The position numbers were made by a program, and so were the translations under genes. Of a stretch of DNA of 64,000 nt, positions 15,900 to 24,690 are shown piece by piece. Where the stretch lies: the NCBI RefSeq assembly GCF_900100735.1, contig NZ_FNCJ01000015.1:124001-188000 (forward strand), in the 5' to 3' direction. This DNA is from Paraburkholderia phenazinium (GTDB taxonomy: Bacteria; Pseudomonadota; Gammaproteobacteria; Burkholderiales; Burkholderiaceae). Every line of letters starts with the position of its first letter. Position 1 is the first letter of the stretch. The notes under the pieces are model-generated. The model did not search any database. It saw nothing but the letters and a program-made list of their open reading frames with translations, and was not told the DNA's origin.

Positions 15900-16706
15900 T
15901 TAGCCCCGCCCGAGAATCCGCTGAGCCTTGAGGATCACCGGCAGATCGACCATCTTGCCGTCGACGGCCACCGCCGCCCCTTTGCTCGCCTCCACGGCCT
16001 GCAGCACCCGCGCGGCCCATGTCTTCTCGGCCTCGCTCCATGCATACGCTCGATGCACCGCCTCAAGCTGCTTCGGATGGATGCATAGCTTGCCGCCGAA
16101 GCCGAAGCGGCGACCACGCCGGGCGTCGGCTTCGATGGCGGCGGCATCGTCGATCGTGGTCGACACGCCATCCACCGGCGCACCGATTCCAGCCAGCCGC
16201 GAAGCCAGCACGATCTGCGAGCGGAACAGATGCAGTTCCTCGCCATCGCCGTCAATGCCGAGATCGATCTGGAAATCGAGCGTCCCGAACACAATGCGCC
16301 CCACCCGGGACGCTGTACACAACGCCGTCAGGTTGGCAAAACCGCGGGCGGTTTCGACGATCGGCAGCACGCCCACAGCGGCATGTGCGTGAGCCAGTAC
16401 CGCGCTCACCTGCTCCTGCGTTTCCGCCTTCGGCAACACCACGCCTGCGATACCCGGATGCCCTACAAGTGCGGCGATGTCGTCGCTGAACCAGGGCGTG
16501 TCGGAGCCGTTGATCCTCACCCACGCCGGTCGCGCGGCATCGGCGGCTGCCAGTACGGCATCGCGTGCGGCCGGTTTTTCTTCGGGCTGCACGGCATCTT
16601 CGAGGTCGAGGATCACGGCGTCCGCGCCCGAAGCACGCGCCTTCTCGAAGCGCTCCGGGCGGTTGCCCGGCACAAACAGGTAGGAACGCGGCAGCGCCGT
16701 GCTCAT
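15900..16706 (-). CDS. ccl: HpcH/HpaI-fold CitE-like lyase, probable (S)-citramalyl-CoA lyase (Ccl)
   Basis: The 268-residue protein is a CitE-like TIM barrel: SYLFVPGNRPERFEKA at the start, ILDLEDAV with the Mg-binding acids, VRINGSDTPW, LPIVETARGF, and GFGGKLCIHPKQ near the C-terminus. In itaconate degradation Ccl splits (S)-citramalyl-CoA into acetyl-CoA and pyruvate. The ATG overlaps the upstream PrpD-like stop (ATGA), so it is the last gene of the minus-strand operon. The assignment rests on the whole gene set (CaiB-type transferase, MaoC-type hydratase, acyl-CoA dehydrogenase, PrpD-like protein), which I recall from Pseudomonas aeruginosa PA0878-PA0883. A malyl-CoA lyase of another pathway is the alternative. 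Confidence 0.8.
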   Translation of the reverse strand: MSTALPRSYLFVPGNRPERFEKARASGADAVILDLEDAVQPEEKPAARDAVLAAADAARPAWVRINGSDTPWFSDDIAALVGHPGIAGVVLPKAETQEQVSAVLAHAHAAVGVLPIVETARGFANLTALCTASRVGRIVFGTLDFQIDLGIDGDGEELHLFRSQIVLASRLAGIGAPVDGVSTTIDDAAAIEADARRGRRFGFGGKLCIHPKQLEAVHRAYAWSEAEKTWAARVLQAVEASKGAAVAVDGKMVDLPVILKAQRILGRG

Positions 16707-18079
16707 GCTGTAACCTCGTCCGCAAATACCGTGTCGACGCGTGGCTGCAATGCGATCTGCCACGCGTGATCCAACAGTCGCGATGTTTCTTCCTCCGAAG
16801 CCGCGCCGGAAAACGCCGCCAGCCGCCGCACCTTGCTCGCCAGCTCGGCACGCGTCAGCGTATTGCCGGGGTCACCTTTCGGCTCATCCACGCGGCCGTG
16901 CAGGGTGCGGCCGTCGCGCGTTTCGACCGTCACCTTGCCGATCCAGCGAGCCGGATAAGCGGTGTCCACTTCCGCGTCGAAGGCCATCTCAACCTTGTCG
17001 CGGAAGGCCGCAATCGCGTCGGCGTCAAAGCCTTCCTCGAACTCGGTCACGCCTGCATAGCCGTGATACGCGACGAGTCCCAGAACGGTGCCCATGTTGA
17101 ACTTCGCCTGATGCACGGTGCGCGGCGTGACGACGGCCCCCAACACATCGATTGCGCCTTGATGCACGTGAGCGGTGACCTTCACGATCTCCTGCGGCGC
17201 GAGCGCATATTGCTGAACCACCGCGAGCAACGCATCCGCAGCCGGATGCGTATGGCGGCAGGCCGCGTGGTACTTGAACGACGTCTCGGCGGTAGCCCAG
17301 CGGCCGCCCAGGCGGTCGACAAGGCGCGCGGGATCGGCGTCGCTCGACATGCCCGCCGCCATTCCCTGCGCGCCTTCAAGAATGTGCGTCGCGCCCTTGA
17401 AACCGTCGGCGGCGAGCTGGGCCGCCATCAGACCGTTGGCCGCAGCCATTGCGGTATGCAGTTGTTTCGAATCCGCCGCGTCGCGCAGAAATTCCCACAA
17501 GCCGCTCGCCTGGGTGCCCGCCGAGCCAAACGCATCGAGCATCTGCGTGGGCGTCAGGCCGAGCAGCCGTCCTGCGGTGGCCGCTGCCGCGAGCGTGCCC
17601 GCGGTGCCAGTGGTATGGAACACCTTGTAGTGCGAGCGGCCGAGGAACTCGCCAACGCGAATCCCCACCTCATACCCCGCTACCGCCGCCGCGATGAATT
17701 CGCGTCCCGAGGCGCGGTTCGCTTGTGCCAGCGCGAGCGCCACCGGGAATACCACGGTCGCCGGGTGAAACACCGAGCCGTTATGCACGTCGTCCTGCTC
17801 GGCGAAGTGCGAAGCCGCGCCGTTCACCATCGCGGCGAAGTACGGCGTGGTGCGGCTGCGATCGATCAGGACCTCGCAAGGGTCATCGGCTAGACCGCCG
17901 CCCGCCTGACGCGCAAAACGGGCGATGGTTTCGACGGGACGTGCGCCCTTGCCGGCCAGCGCCGAGCCTAGCCAGTCCACATAAAGATTGACGGTGCGCT
18001 CGACCACCGCGTGGGGGATGGAGTCGAAGTCCAGTTGCGCGGCGAACGTCGCCAGTGTGCGGCTTGGATGATCGGTCAT
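16703..18079 (-). CDS. MmgE/PrpD-family protein of the itaconate-type cluster
   Basis: MmgE/PrpD proteins include 2-methylcitrate dehydratase and cis-aconitate decarboxylase. The 458-residue protein shows the family landmarks: VDWLGSALAG, GAASHFAEQDDVHNGSVFHP with the active-site Asp-His region, AGYEVGIRVGEFLG, TGTAGTLAAAAT, and FKYHAACRHTHPAADALL. It lies between the CoA-transferase gene (41-base gap) and ccl (4-nt overlap). Itaconate operons of Pseudomonas carry such a gene, but its role there is not settled; it could isomerise or form itaconate-like acids. I chose ATG 18079 because the upstream extension of the frame is Arg/Pro/Ser-rich and unlike the family. Confidence 0.82.
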   Translation of the reverse strand: MTDHPSRTLATFAAQLDFDSIPHAVVERTVNLYVDWLGSALAGKGARPVETIARFARQAGGGLADDPCEVLIDRSRTTPYFAAMVNGAASHFAEQDDVHNGSVFHPATVVFPVALALAQANRASGREFIAAAVAGYEVGIRVGEFLGRSHYKVFHTTGTAGTLAAAATAGRLLGLTPTQMLDAFGSAGTQASGLWEFLRDAADSKQLHTAMAAANGLMAAQLAADGFKGATHILEGAQGMAAGMSSDADPARLVDRLGGRWATAETSFKYHAACRHTHPAADALLAVVQQYALAPQEIVKVTAHVHQGAIDVLGAVVTPRTVHQAKFNMGTVLGLVAYHGYAGVTEFEEGFDADAIAAFRDKVEMAFDAEVDTAYPARWIGKVTVETRDGRTLHGRVDEPKGDPGNTLTRAELASKVRRLAAFSGAASEEETSRLLDHAWQIALQPRVDTVFADEVTA

Positions 18080-18119
18080 GATGGAAACGGTTTCGCGTTG
18101 AGGGGGTGGGTGCGCCGAC

Positions 18120-19298
18120 TCAAATCGTACCGGCGGCGCGCAAGGCGTCGATCTGCGCGCTGTCGTAGCCAAGCTCGCGCAAGATCGCATCGGTGTGTTG
18201 GCCGAGCGCCGGCACGGGGTCCATGCGCGGTTCAAAGCCGGCAGGCAAGCCCGGTGGCAGCAAGGCGGGGATCATCCCGGCAGGCGTGCCGACTTCTTGC
18301 CAACGCTCGCGTGCCTTTAGTTGCGGATGCACCCATACGTCGGTCAGCGTGTTCATCTGTGCGTTGGCAATACCGGCCGCTTCCAGCCGCTCGATCACTT
18401 GCGTAGCGGTGAGCGACGCAAACGTCTCGACGATCACCGCACGCAGCGCGTCACGCGCCGCAGTGCGCCGGGAATTCGAGGCGAAACGCGGATCTTCAGC
18501 CAACTCGGGTTGTTCAAGCACCTGCTCGCAGAACAGCTTCCATTCACGCTCGTTCTGCAGGCCGAGCATGACCGTCTTGCCGTCGCCGGCGGGGAACGGA
18601 CCGTAGGGATAAATCGTTGCGTGCGCCGCACCCGACAGCGCCGGAGGCGTCTGGCCATCGATCGCGTAATAGAGCGGATAACCCATCCACTCAACCATGC
18701 TCTCGAGCATCGACACGTCGATGCGGCAGCCGCACCCCGTGCGCGAGCGCAGCAGCAACGCGCTGAGGATGTTCGAATATGCGTACATGCCAGCGGCAAT
18801 ATCGGCGATCGAGCAACCGGCCTTGGCGGGCTCGCCGGGCGAACCGGTAATCGAGAGGAAACCGGATTCGCTCTGGATCAGCAGGTCATAGGCCTTCTTG
18901 TCGCGATACGGACCATCCGCGCCATAGCCGGAGATGTCGCACACAATCAGCTTCGGATACTTTGCGCTCATGGCCTCGTAGCTGAGGCCCAACCGGTCCG
19001 CTGCGCCAGGCGCCAGGTTTTGCACCAACACATCCGCGTCGGCGACCAGCGAGTCGAGAATCTTCTTGGCCTCCGGCCGCTTCACATCGAGCGCGAGGCT
19101 TTCCTTCGAGCGGTTAGTCCAAACGAAGTGCGAGGACAAACCCTGCACCCGCTCGTCATAGCCACGCGCGAAATCGCCGACGCCCGGCCGCTCCACCTTG
19201 ATCACCCGAGCGCCGAGATCGGCAAGCTGGCGCGTACAGAACGGCGCCGCGATGGCATGCTCGAGTGTGACGACCTTGATACCGTCTAGAGGTCTCAT
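18120..19298 (-). CDS. ict: Class III (CaiB/BaiF) CoA-transferase, probable itaconate CoA-transferase
   Basis: The 392-residue enzyme would move CoA from succinyl-CoA to itaconate. Family marks are PLDGIKVVTLEHAIAAPFCTRQLADLGA, VIKVERPGVGDFAR, NRSKESLALDVK, LVQNLAPGAADRLGL and the YDLLIQSESG strip that contains the catalytic Asp of class III transferases. The start is ATG 19298 with GGAAGGTGA upstream; an in-frame TTG six codons earlier is less likely. It sits between the acyl-CoA dehydrogenase (27-base gap) and the PrpD-like gene in one operon. The specific substrate is inferred from the neighbours. Confidence 0.82.
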   Translation of the reverse strand: MRPLDGIKVVTLEHAIAAPFCTRQLADLGARVIKVERPGVGDFARGYDERVQGLSSHFVWTNRSKESLALDVKRPEAKKILDSLVADADVLVQNLAPGAADRLGLSYEAMSAKYPKLIVCDISGYGADGPYRDKKAYDLLIQSESGFLSITGSPGEPAKAGCSIADIAAGMYAYSNILSALLLRSRTGCGCRIDVSMLESMVEWMGYPLYYAIDGQTPPALSGAAHATIYPYGPFPAGDGKTVMLGLQNEREWKLFCEQVLEQPELAEDPRFASNSRRTAARDALRAVIVETFASLTATQVIERLEAAGIANAQMNTLTDVWVHPQLKARERWQEVGTPAGMIPALLPPGLPAGFEPRMDPVPALGQHTDAILRELGYDSAQIDALRAAGTI

Positions 19299-19325
19299 CT
19301 GCGCTTCACCTTCCAAATCAGAACA

Positions 19326-20489
19326 TCAGAACGAACGCGGCAAGCCGAGAATATGTTCGGCGACGTACGAGAGAATCAGGTTGGTCGAGATCGGCGCTAC
19401 CTGGTACAGCCGGGTTTCGCGGAACTTGCGCTCCACATCGTATTCGCACGCAAAGCCAAAACCGCCGTGGAATTGCAAACACGCGTTGGCCGCTTCCCAT
19501 GACGCATCCGCAGCCAGCAGTTTCGCCATGTTCGCCTGAGCACCGCAGGACTCGTGCGCATCGAAGCGCCGCGCCGCTTCGAAACGCATCAGGCTCGCGG
19601 CTTCGACGTTGACGAAGGAGCGCGCAATCGGAAACTGCACGCCCTGGTTCTGCCCGATCGGGCGGCCGAACACGACACGCTCCTTCACATAGGCGGACAC
19701 CTTGTCGACGAACCAGTAGCCGTCGCCGATACACTCCGCGGCGATCAGCGTACGTTCGGCGTTCAGGCCGTCCAGTATGTATTTGAAGCCCTGGCCTTCT
19801 TCGCCGATCAGGTTTTCCACGGGGATTTCGAGGTTATCGAAGAACAGTTCGTTGGTCTCGTGATTGACCATGTTCAGGATCGGCTGCACGGTCAGGCCGT
19901 GACCGATCGCCTCGCGCAGATCGACGATGAAAATCGACATGCCTTCGGATTTCTTCTTCACATCGGCAAGCGGCGTGGTGCGGGCGAGCAGGATCATCAG
20001 ATCGGAATGCTGCACGCGCGAGATCCACACCTTCTGGCCATTGATCACGTAGCGGTCGCCGCGCCGCTCGGCGGTCGTCTTGATCTTCGTGGTATCGGTG
20101 CCGGTGGTGGGTTCGGTTACGCCCATCGATTGCAGACGCAATTCGCCGCTGGCGATCTTCGGCAGATACTTGAGCTTTTGCTCCGCTGAGCCGTGCCGCA
20201 GCAGCGTGCCCATGTTGTACATCTGCCCGTGGCAAGCGCCCGAATTGCCGCCGGCCCGGTTGATCTCCTCCATGATGACCGACGCTTCGGTCAGCCCCAG
20301 ACCAGAGCCACCGTACTCCTGCGGAATCAGCGCGGCGAGCCAGCCCGCTTTGGTCAGCGCATCGACGAAGGCTTCGGGATAGCCGCGCGCCTCGTCGATC
20401 TTGCGAAAGTATTCGCCTGAAAACTGCTGGCACAGATCGCGCACGGCTTCGCGAATGTCCTGGAAAGAATCGGATTGCGTCGTTTGCAT
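19326..20489 (-). CDS. Acyl-CoA dehydrogenase of the itaconate-type operon
   Basis: This is a 387-residue flavoenzyme with the standard three-domain acyl-CoA dehydrogenase plan. MGVTEPTTGTDTTKIKT and YVINGQKVWISR contact FAD, and FGRPIGQNQGVQF and CLQFHGGFGFACEYDVER form the C-terminal helical domain. The usual catalytic Glu region near IHGG is changed: the motif reads QFHGGFGFACEYDVE. It is the second gene of the minus-strand operon after ich. A similar gene occurs in the P. aeruginosa itaconate cluster, where its role is not clear; it could recycle methylsuccinyl-CoA or a related C5 acyl-CoA. Confidence 0.88.
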   Translation of the reverse strand: MQTTQSDSFQDIREAVRDLCQQFSGEYFRKIDEARGYPEAFVDALTKAGWLAALIPQEYGGSGLGLTEASVIMEEINRAGGNSGACHGQMYNMGTLLRHGSAEQKLKYLPKIASGELRLQSMGVTEPTTGTDTTKIKTTAERRGDRYVINGQKVWISRVQHSDLMILLARTTPLADVKKKSEGMSIFIVDLREAIGHGLTVQPILNMVNHETNELFFDNLEIPVENLIGEEGQGFKYILDGLNAERTLIAAECIGDGYWFVDKVSAYVKERVVFGRPIGQNQGVQFPIARSFVNVEAASLMRFEAARRFDAHESCGAQANMAKLLAADASWEAANACLQFHGGFGFACEYDVERKFRETRLYQVAPISTNLILSYVAEHILGLPRSF

Positions 20490-20537
20490 GAGGTGTTCAG
20501 GAGAAAGCAGTGAAGTTCAGCGGTGCTTCGGTGCGCT

Positions 20538-21380
20538 TCAGGCCAACGCGGCCGTGGCGCGCATCGTTAGATAACCCTCGTGGTCTTTCGCCCACAGGTC
20601 GATGGTCTTGCCGTCCTCGGACGGCTGGCCGCAGACGGTGAACGGGTGGTTCGCATAGGTAGGGCGTAGCGCCTTGAAGGCGAAGCTCTGCAGCGTGGCC
20701 TCGGGCAACTCGCGACGCACGAGGTCGACCAGCAAGGTCGCAATCAGCGGGCCATGCACAACCAGGTCCGGATAACCCTCGACCTCGGTCACATACGGAT
20801 AGTCATAATGAATACGGTGGCTGTTGAAGGTCAGCGCCGAATAGCGGAACAGCAACACCGGATCGGTATGAATCGTGCGCAGCCACGTTTCGCCTTCGGG
20901 CGCAGGCGCCGCTTTGGGCAGCGGGGCATCGGGATGCGGCGCATCGCGATAGACGATGTCGTGCTCCTCCTCGATCTTTAACTCGCCACCAACCTCGATG
21001 CTGTGCTGCACCGTGACGAATACGAGCCGGCCCGAGCGGCCGGTTTTGTCCTCGATATTGGCAATGGTCGAAGTGCGCACCGCACGCTCGCCGACTTTCA
21101 GCGGCTCATGGAATGCGAGACGCCCACCGGCCCACATCCGGCGCGGCAACGGCACCGGCGGCAGAAAGCCGCCGCGCTTCGGATGACCGTCCGGCCCCGC
21201 TTCCGCCAACGGCGAAACCGGCAGGAAATACAGCCAGTGCCACATAGGCGGCACCACATCGCCCGTCTCGGTCCGGTCTAGCGTCGCCGCCAGCGCGTTG
21301 AGCGGAAAGGCGGTGATGGTGTCCTTGACGACCTCCTGCTTGTCGAGCCAGGCATCGAGGTTCTGGGGAGAAGCGGACAT
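20538..21380 (-). CDS. ich: MaoC-type hydratase, probable itaconyl-CoA hydratase (Ich)
   Basis: The 280-residue protein has two hot-dog halves, like HTD2, mesaconyl-C4-CoA hydratase and 3-methylfumaryl-CoA hydratase. Visible marks are PPMWHWLYFLPV, GGFLPPVPLPRRMWAGGRLAF, and the second-half hydratase motif FRYSALTFNSHRIHYDYPY with the active-site His. It would hydrate itaconyl-CoA to citramalyl-CoA. Start ATG 21380 has GGAG 8 bases upstream; a GTG three codons earlier has none. It is the first gene of the operon; the operon promoter must lie in 21381-21613, shared with the divergent oxygenase gene. Confidence 0.82.
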   Translation of the reverse strand: MSASPQNLDAWLDKQEVVKDTITAFPLNALAATLDRTETGDVVPPMWHWLYFLPVSPLAEAGPDGHPKRGGFLPPVPLPRRMWAGGRLAFHEPLKVGERAVRTSTIANIEDKTGRSGRLVFVTVQHSIEVGGELKIEEEHDIVYRDAPHPDAPLPKAAPAPEGETWLRTIHTDPVLLFRYSALTFNSHRIHYDYPYVTEVEGYPDLVVHGPLIATLLVDLVRRELPEATLQSFAFKALRPTYANHPFTVCGQPSEDGKTIDLWAKDHEGYLTMRATAALA

Positions 21381-21613
21381 GGGCGGCACTCCGGAAAAGC
21401 TAAATAGGGTCTTACTATGAACCTGATGGAGCGTTCCGCGAAGTTCGCATTTCGGAAGCGCGTCTTTGGTTTTGCTTAAGGCCTTTTGCTTTCAAACTCA
21501 TGACTCCGGCCAAGGCGCGGAGTTCCACCGAATTGGAGAGCAAGACCCGGGGTGTCTGGCGACGCAAACCTTCCTACACTGGGCCTACCTTGACGCAGAC
21601 TCCGGAGCCTTGC

Positions 21614-22399
21614 ATGAACACCGTCCTGAAGCACATTCCCGAAGGCGCACTCGTCGCCGATACGCTCGCCGTTTCACCTGACTTATCGAGCGCAGAGGTG
21701 GCGCGTCGCGTCGAGGCGGTGGCATGGCCAGACGTCGAGCAGGATCTCGACCAGCACGGCAGCGCGCTGATTCACGGTCTCTTGTCGGCACAGGAATGCG
21801 ATACGCTGGCCAACCTCTATTCGCGCGACGAGTTGTATCGCAGCCGGGTAGTGATGGCGCGTCACGGCTTCGGTCGCGGCGAGTACCAGTACTTCGGCTA
21901 TCCGCTGCCGGATCTGATCGATACGCTGCGCCGCAACGTGTATCCGCACCTCGTGCCGGTGGCCAACCGTTGGAACAGCATCATGCACATCGACACGCGT
22001 TACCCCGCGCAGCATGCCGAATTCATCCAGCGTTGCCACGACGCCGGCCAGTTACGGCCGACGCCGCTGATCCTTCAGTATGCAAAGGACGACTACAACT
22101 GTCTGCATCAGGATCTGTACGGCGAGCACGTGTTTCCGTTACAGCTCGCCATCCTGCTCTCCGAGCCGGGGCAGGACTTCACCGGCGGCGAGTTTGTGCT
22201 GACCGAGCAGCGGCCGCGCATGCAGTCACGCGTCGAAGTGATGCCATTGCGCAAAGGCGATGCGGTGGTGTTCGCGGTTCATCATCGCCCCGTGCAGGGC
22301 ACACGGGGCAGCTACCGGGTCAATCTGCGGCATGGCGTGAGCCGCCTGCATTCGGGCCACCGTCACACGCTCGGGGTAATTTTTCATGATGCGCTGTGA
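21614..22399 (+). CDS. 2-oxoglutarate/Fe(II)-dependent oxygenase (prolyl-4-hydroxylase fold)
   Basis: The 261-residue protein has the jelly-roll iron motif: His-x-Asp in NCLHQDLYGEHVFP, the distal His in VFAVHHRPV, and a 2OG-binding Arg in GSYRVNLRHGVSRL. It resembles a COG3826-type uncharacterised hydroxylase group; a substrate (protein, small molecule or alkylated base) cannot be named. Start ATG 21614 follows GGAG by 7 bases; the frame is open upstream to 21500 but unlike the family. It is divergent from ich and convergent with the LysR gene, and I see no link to itaconate breakdown beyond adjacency. Confidence 0.82.
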   Translation: MNTVLKHIPEGALVADTLAVSPDLSSAEVARRVEAVAWPDVEQDLDQHGSALIHGLLSAQECDTLANLYSRDELYRSRVVMARHGFGRGEYQYFGYPLPDLIDTLRRNVYPHLVPVANRWNSIMHIDTRYPAQHAEFIQRCHDAGQLRPTPLILQYAKDDYNCLHQDLYGEHVFPLQLAILLSEPGQDFTGGEFVLTEQRPRMQSRVEVMPLRKGDAVVFAVHHRPVQGTRGSYRVNLRHGVSRLHSGHRHTLGVIFHDAL

Positions 22400-22464
22400 A
22401 AGGCACGCGGGTTTGACGCAAGGCTGACGCACAGAGCGCCGCCGGGTCAGTGTTCAACGCCGCG

Positions 22465-23376
22465 TCAAACCGCGCCACCCTTCCACGCCTTGAACTCTTT
22501 GACCAAAAAGTCCACACAGGCCCGCACTTTCGCCGAACTCGCGCGGCGCTCCGGATAGACCGCCCAGACATTCGCCGGCTGGGACGCCTGCGGCAACACC
22601 TGCACCAGCGTGCCGTTCGCCAGCAAGGGCGCGACGTCCCAGATCGAGCGCAGCACGATGCCGTACCCCTCCACTGCCCATTGCACGGCAATCTCGCCGT
22701 GATTGGTCGACAGCGGCCCGGTCAACTTCAACTGCGACTCCTTGCCGTTGACCGTTAGCCGCCACACGCCGAACGGGTGGTCGCGTTCCTTGATGACAAG
22801 GCAGCGATGCGCAGCGAGATCCGCAAGCTCGCGCGGCTTGCCATGACGTTCCAGATACGCAGGCGACGCACACAGCACGCGATGATTCGCCGCCAGCTTG
22901 CGCGCGATCAGATGCGGCGCGATCTCGTCGCCGATGCGCACATCCAGATCGAAGCCTTCCGCCGCCACATCGACGATCCGGTCGAACAGATCGAGACGTA
23001 CGTTCATCTGCGGATACGCCGCCGACAAGCGCGCCACCGCCGGCGCCACCACATGCCGCCCGAAGCCGAAGCTGCTGGAAATGCGCAGCGTGCCGCTCGG
23101 CGTGCGCTGCGTCGTGGAGACGTCTTCGACCAGATGCTCGACATCATCAAGGATTTTCTCGGCCCAGGCGAAGACCTGCGCGCCGGCCTCGGTGAGCGTC
23201 ACGCGCCGGGTGGAACGGTGCAGCAAACGCGTGCCGAGATCGGCTTCCAGCATCGCAATACGCTTGCTGACGAAGGCGGGCGAGACGTTCAGCAAGTCCG
23301 CGGTGGCGCTGAAGCTGGCGTGCCTGGCGACGGCACAGAACACACGCAGGTCGGCGAGATTGGGCGTTTTATTCAC
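22465..23376 (-). CDS. LysR-family regulator, probable DmlR
   Basis: The 303-residue protein has a LysR winged helix (residues about 20-40: SATADLLNVSPAFVSKRIAMLE) and the effector domain of the CrgA/DmlR subgroup (GTLRISSSFGFGRHVVAPA; RVLCASPAYLERHG). It is divergent from the D-malate dehydrogenase gene with 141 bases between starts, the arrangement of dmlR-dmlA in E. coli, so it probably activates that gene in response to D-malate or tartrate. It could also govern the nearby itaconate operon, which lacks its own adjacent LysR. Confidence 0.85.
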   Translation of the reverse strand: MNKTPNLADLRVFCAVARHASFSATADLLNVSPAFVSKRIAMLEADLGTRLLHRSTRRVTLTEAGAQVFAWAEKILDDVEHLVEDVSTTQRTPSGTLRISSSFGFGRHVVAPAVARLSAAYPQMNVRLDLFDRIVDVAAEGFDLDVRIGDEIAPHLIARKLAANHRVLCASPAYLERHGKPRELADLAAHRCLVIKERDHPFGVWRLTVNGKESQLKLTGPLSTNHGEIAVQWAVEGYGIVLRSIWDVAPLLANGTLVQVLPQASQPANVWAVYPERRASSAKVRACVDFLVKEFKAWKGGAV

Positions 23377-23517
23377 GATTCGTGGAAAGTGGATTAACCT
23401 GCAAAGGGCTGCCGCGCGTCGTCAGTATGCATAGAATGGGGTAGTCGCGCGGCTTATCCACCGCGCCGCGCATCGTTTTGGCTCTACCACCCCACGCCAT
23501 TCTTCTGGACGTTCGAC

Positions 23518-24612
23518 ATGACCAGCAAACAGCATCGTATCGCCGTGATTCCCGGCGACGGCATCGGCAAGGAAGTGATGCCGGAAGCCCTCCGCGTCCT
23601 CGACGCGGTCAGCCACCGCTTCGGCATCCAACTCTCGTACAAGCAGATCGACTGGGCCAGTTGCGACTACTACGCGCAGCACGGCCAGATGATGCCCGAC
23701 GACTGGAAAGCCCAACTCTCCGATTGCGACGCCATCCTGTTCGGCGCGGTCGGCTGGCCCGACACCGTGCCCGATCATATTTCGCTGTGGGGGTCGCTGC
23801 TCAAGTTCCGCCGCGAGTTCGACCAGTATGTGAACCTGCGCCCGGCGCGCACCTTCGAAGGCGTGCGCTCCCCGCTCGCCGCGCATAACGCCCAGGGCAT
23901 CGACTTCTTTATCGTGCGCGAGAACACCGAGGGCGAGTATTCGTCGGTGGGCGGCAAGATGTTCGAAGGCACCGAGCGCGAAGTCGTGATGCAGCAGTCG
24001 ATTTTCACGCGCCACGGCACTAACCGCGTACTGAAGTTCGCCTTCGATCTCGCGCAGCGCCGTACCCGCCGTCACGTGACGGTGGCGACCAAGAGTAACG
24101 GCATTGCCATCAGCATGCCGTGGTGGGATGAACGTGCGGCTGAAATCGCCGCAACGTACCCGGATATCACATGGGACAAGCAGCATATCGACATCCTGTG
24201 CGCGCGCTTTGTGCTGCAGCCACAGCGCTTCGACGTGGTGGTCGCCTCCAACCTGTTCGGCGATATCCTCTCGGATCTCGGTCCAGCCTGCACCGGTACG
24301 ATCGGCATTGCGCCATCGGCGAACCTGAATCCGGAGCGGCGTTTTCCGTCGCTGTTCGAACCAGTGCACGGCTCGGCGCCGGATATCGCGGGGCAGCATA
24401 TTGCCAACCCGGTTGCGATGATCTGGTCGGCGGCGATGATGCTCGACTTCCTCGGTGAAGGTGCGGGCGCTGAACACGATGCGCATGAAGCAATCGTGGC
24501 GGCGATCTCCGACGTCTTGAAGCAAGGGCCGCGCACCCGCGATATGGGCGGAGAAGCATCGACGGGTGAGATTGGTGCTGCGATTGCAGAGCGAGTCGCA
24601 AACCACGCTTAG
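23518..24612 (+). CDS. dmlA: D-malate dehydrogenase (decarboxylating) / tartrate dehydrogenase
   Basis: The enzyme oxidatively decarboxylates D-malate to pyruvate with NAD; relatives act on tartrate. The 364-residue protein is of the isocitrate/isopropylmalate dehydrogenase fold: IAVIPGDGIGKEV, the DmlA/TtuC-type VNLRPARTFEGVRSPL, FFIVRENTEGEYSSVGG, the metal-binding ASNLFGDILSDLG, and EPVHGSAPDIAGQ. The length and the RENTEGEYS stretch fit the TtuC/DmlA group better than LeuB. It is divergent from a DmlR-like regulator. A hairpin 10 bases past the stop may end the transcript. Confidence 0.9.
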   Translation: MTSKQHRIAVIPGDGIGKEVMPEALRVLDAVSHRFGIQLSYKQIDWASCDYYAQHGQMMPDDWKAQLSDCDAILFGAVGWPDTVPDHISLWGSLLKFRREFDQYVNLRPARTFEGVRSPLAAHNAQGIDFFIVRENTEGEYSSVGGKMFEGTEREVVMQQSIFTRHGTNRVLKFAFDLAQRRTRRHVTVATKSNGIAISMPWWDERAAEIAATYPDITWDKQHIDILCARFVLQPQRFDVVVASNLFGDILSDLGPACTGTIGIAPSANLNPERRFPSLFEPVHGSAPDIAGQHIANPVAMIWSAAMMLDFLGEGAGAEHDAHEAIVAAISDVLKQGPRTRDMGGEASTGEIGAAIAERVANHA

Positions 24613-24622
24613 TACGCGCAAG

Positions 24623-24641
24623 GGGCCGCCTCGCGCGGCCC
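24623..24641 (+). terminator. Hairpin after dmlA
   Basis: GGGCCGC (24623-24629) pairs with GCGGCCC (24635-24641) around a 5-base loop, 10 bases after the dmlA stop. No T-run follows, so termination may be weak or Rho-assisted. Confidence 0.4.
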
Positions 24642-24690
24642 TACGCTTACCGCTCGATCTCGATCTAACTACCCGATATAACTGCGCGAT

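Noticed and set aside
7862..23451. A 17-bp identical sequence AATGGGGTAGTCGCGCG at 7862-7878 and 23435-23451
   Set aside because: A match of this length is not far from chance in 64 kb of biased composition. The first copy has no gene to serve on that strand, so a shared promoter element is not supported.
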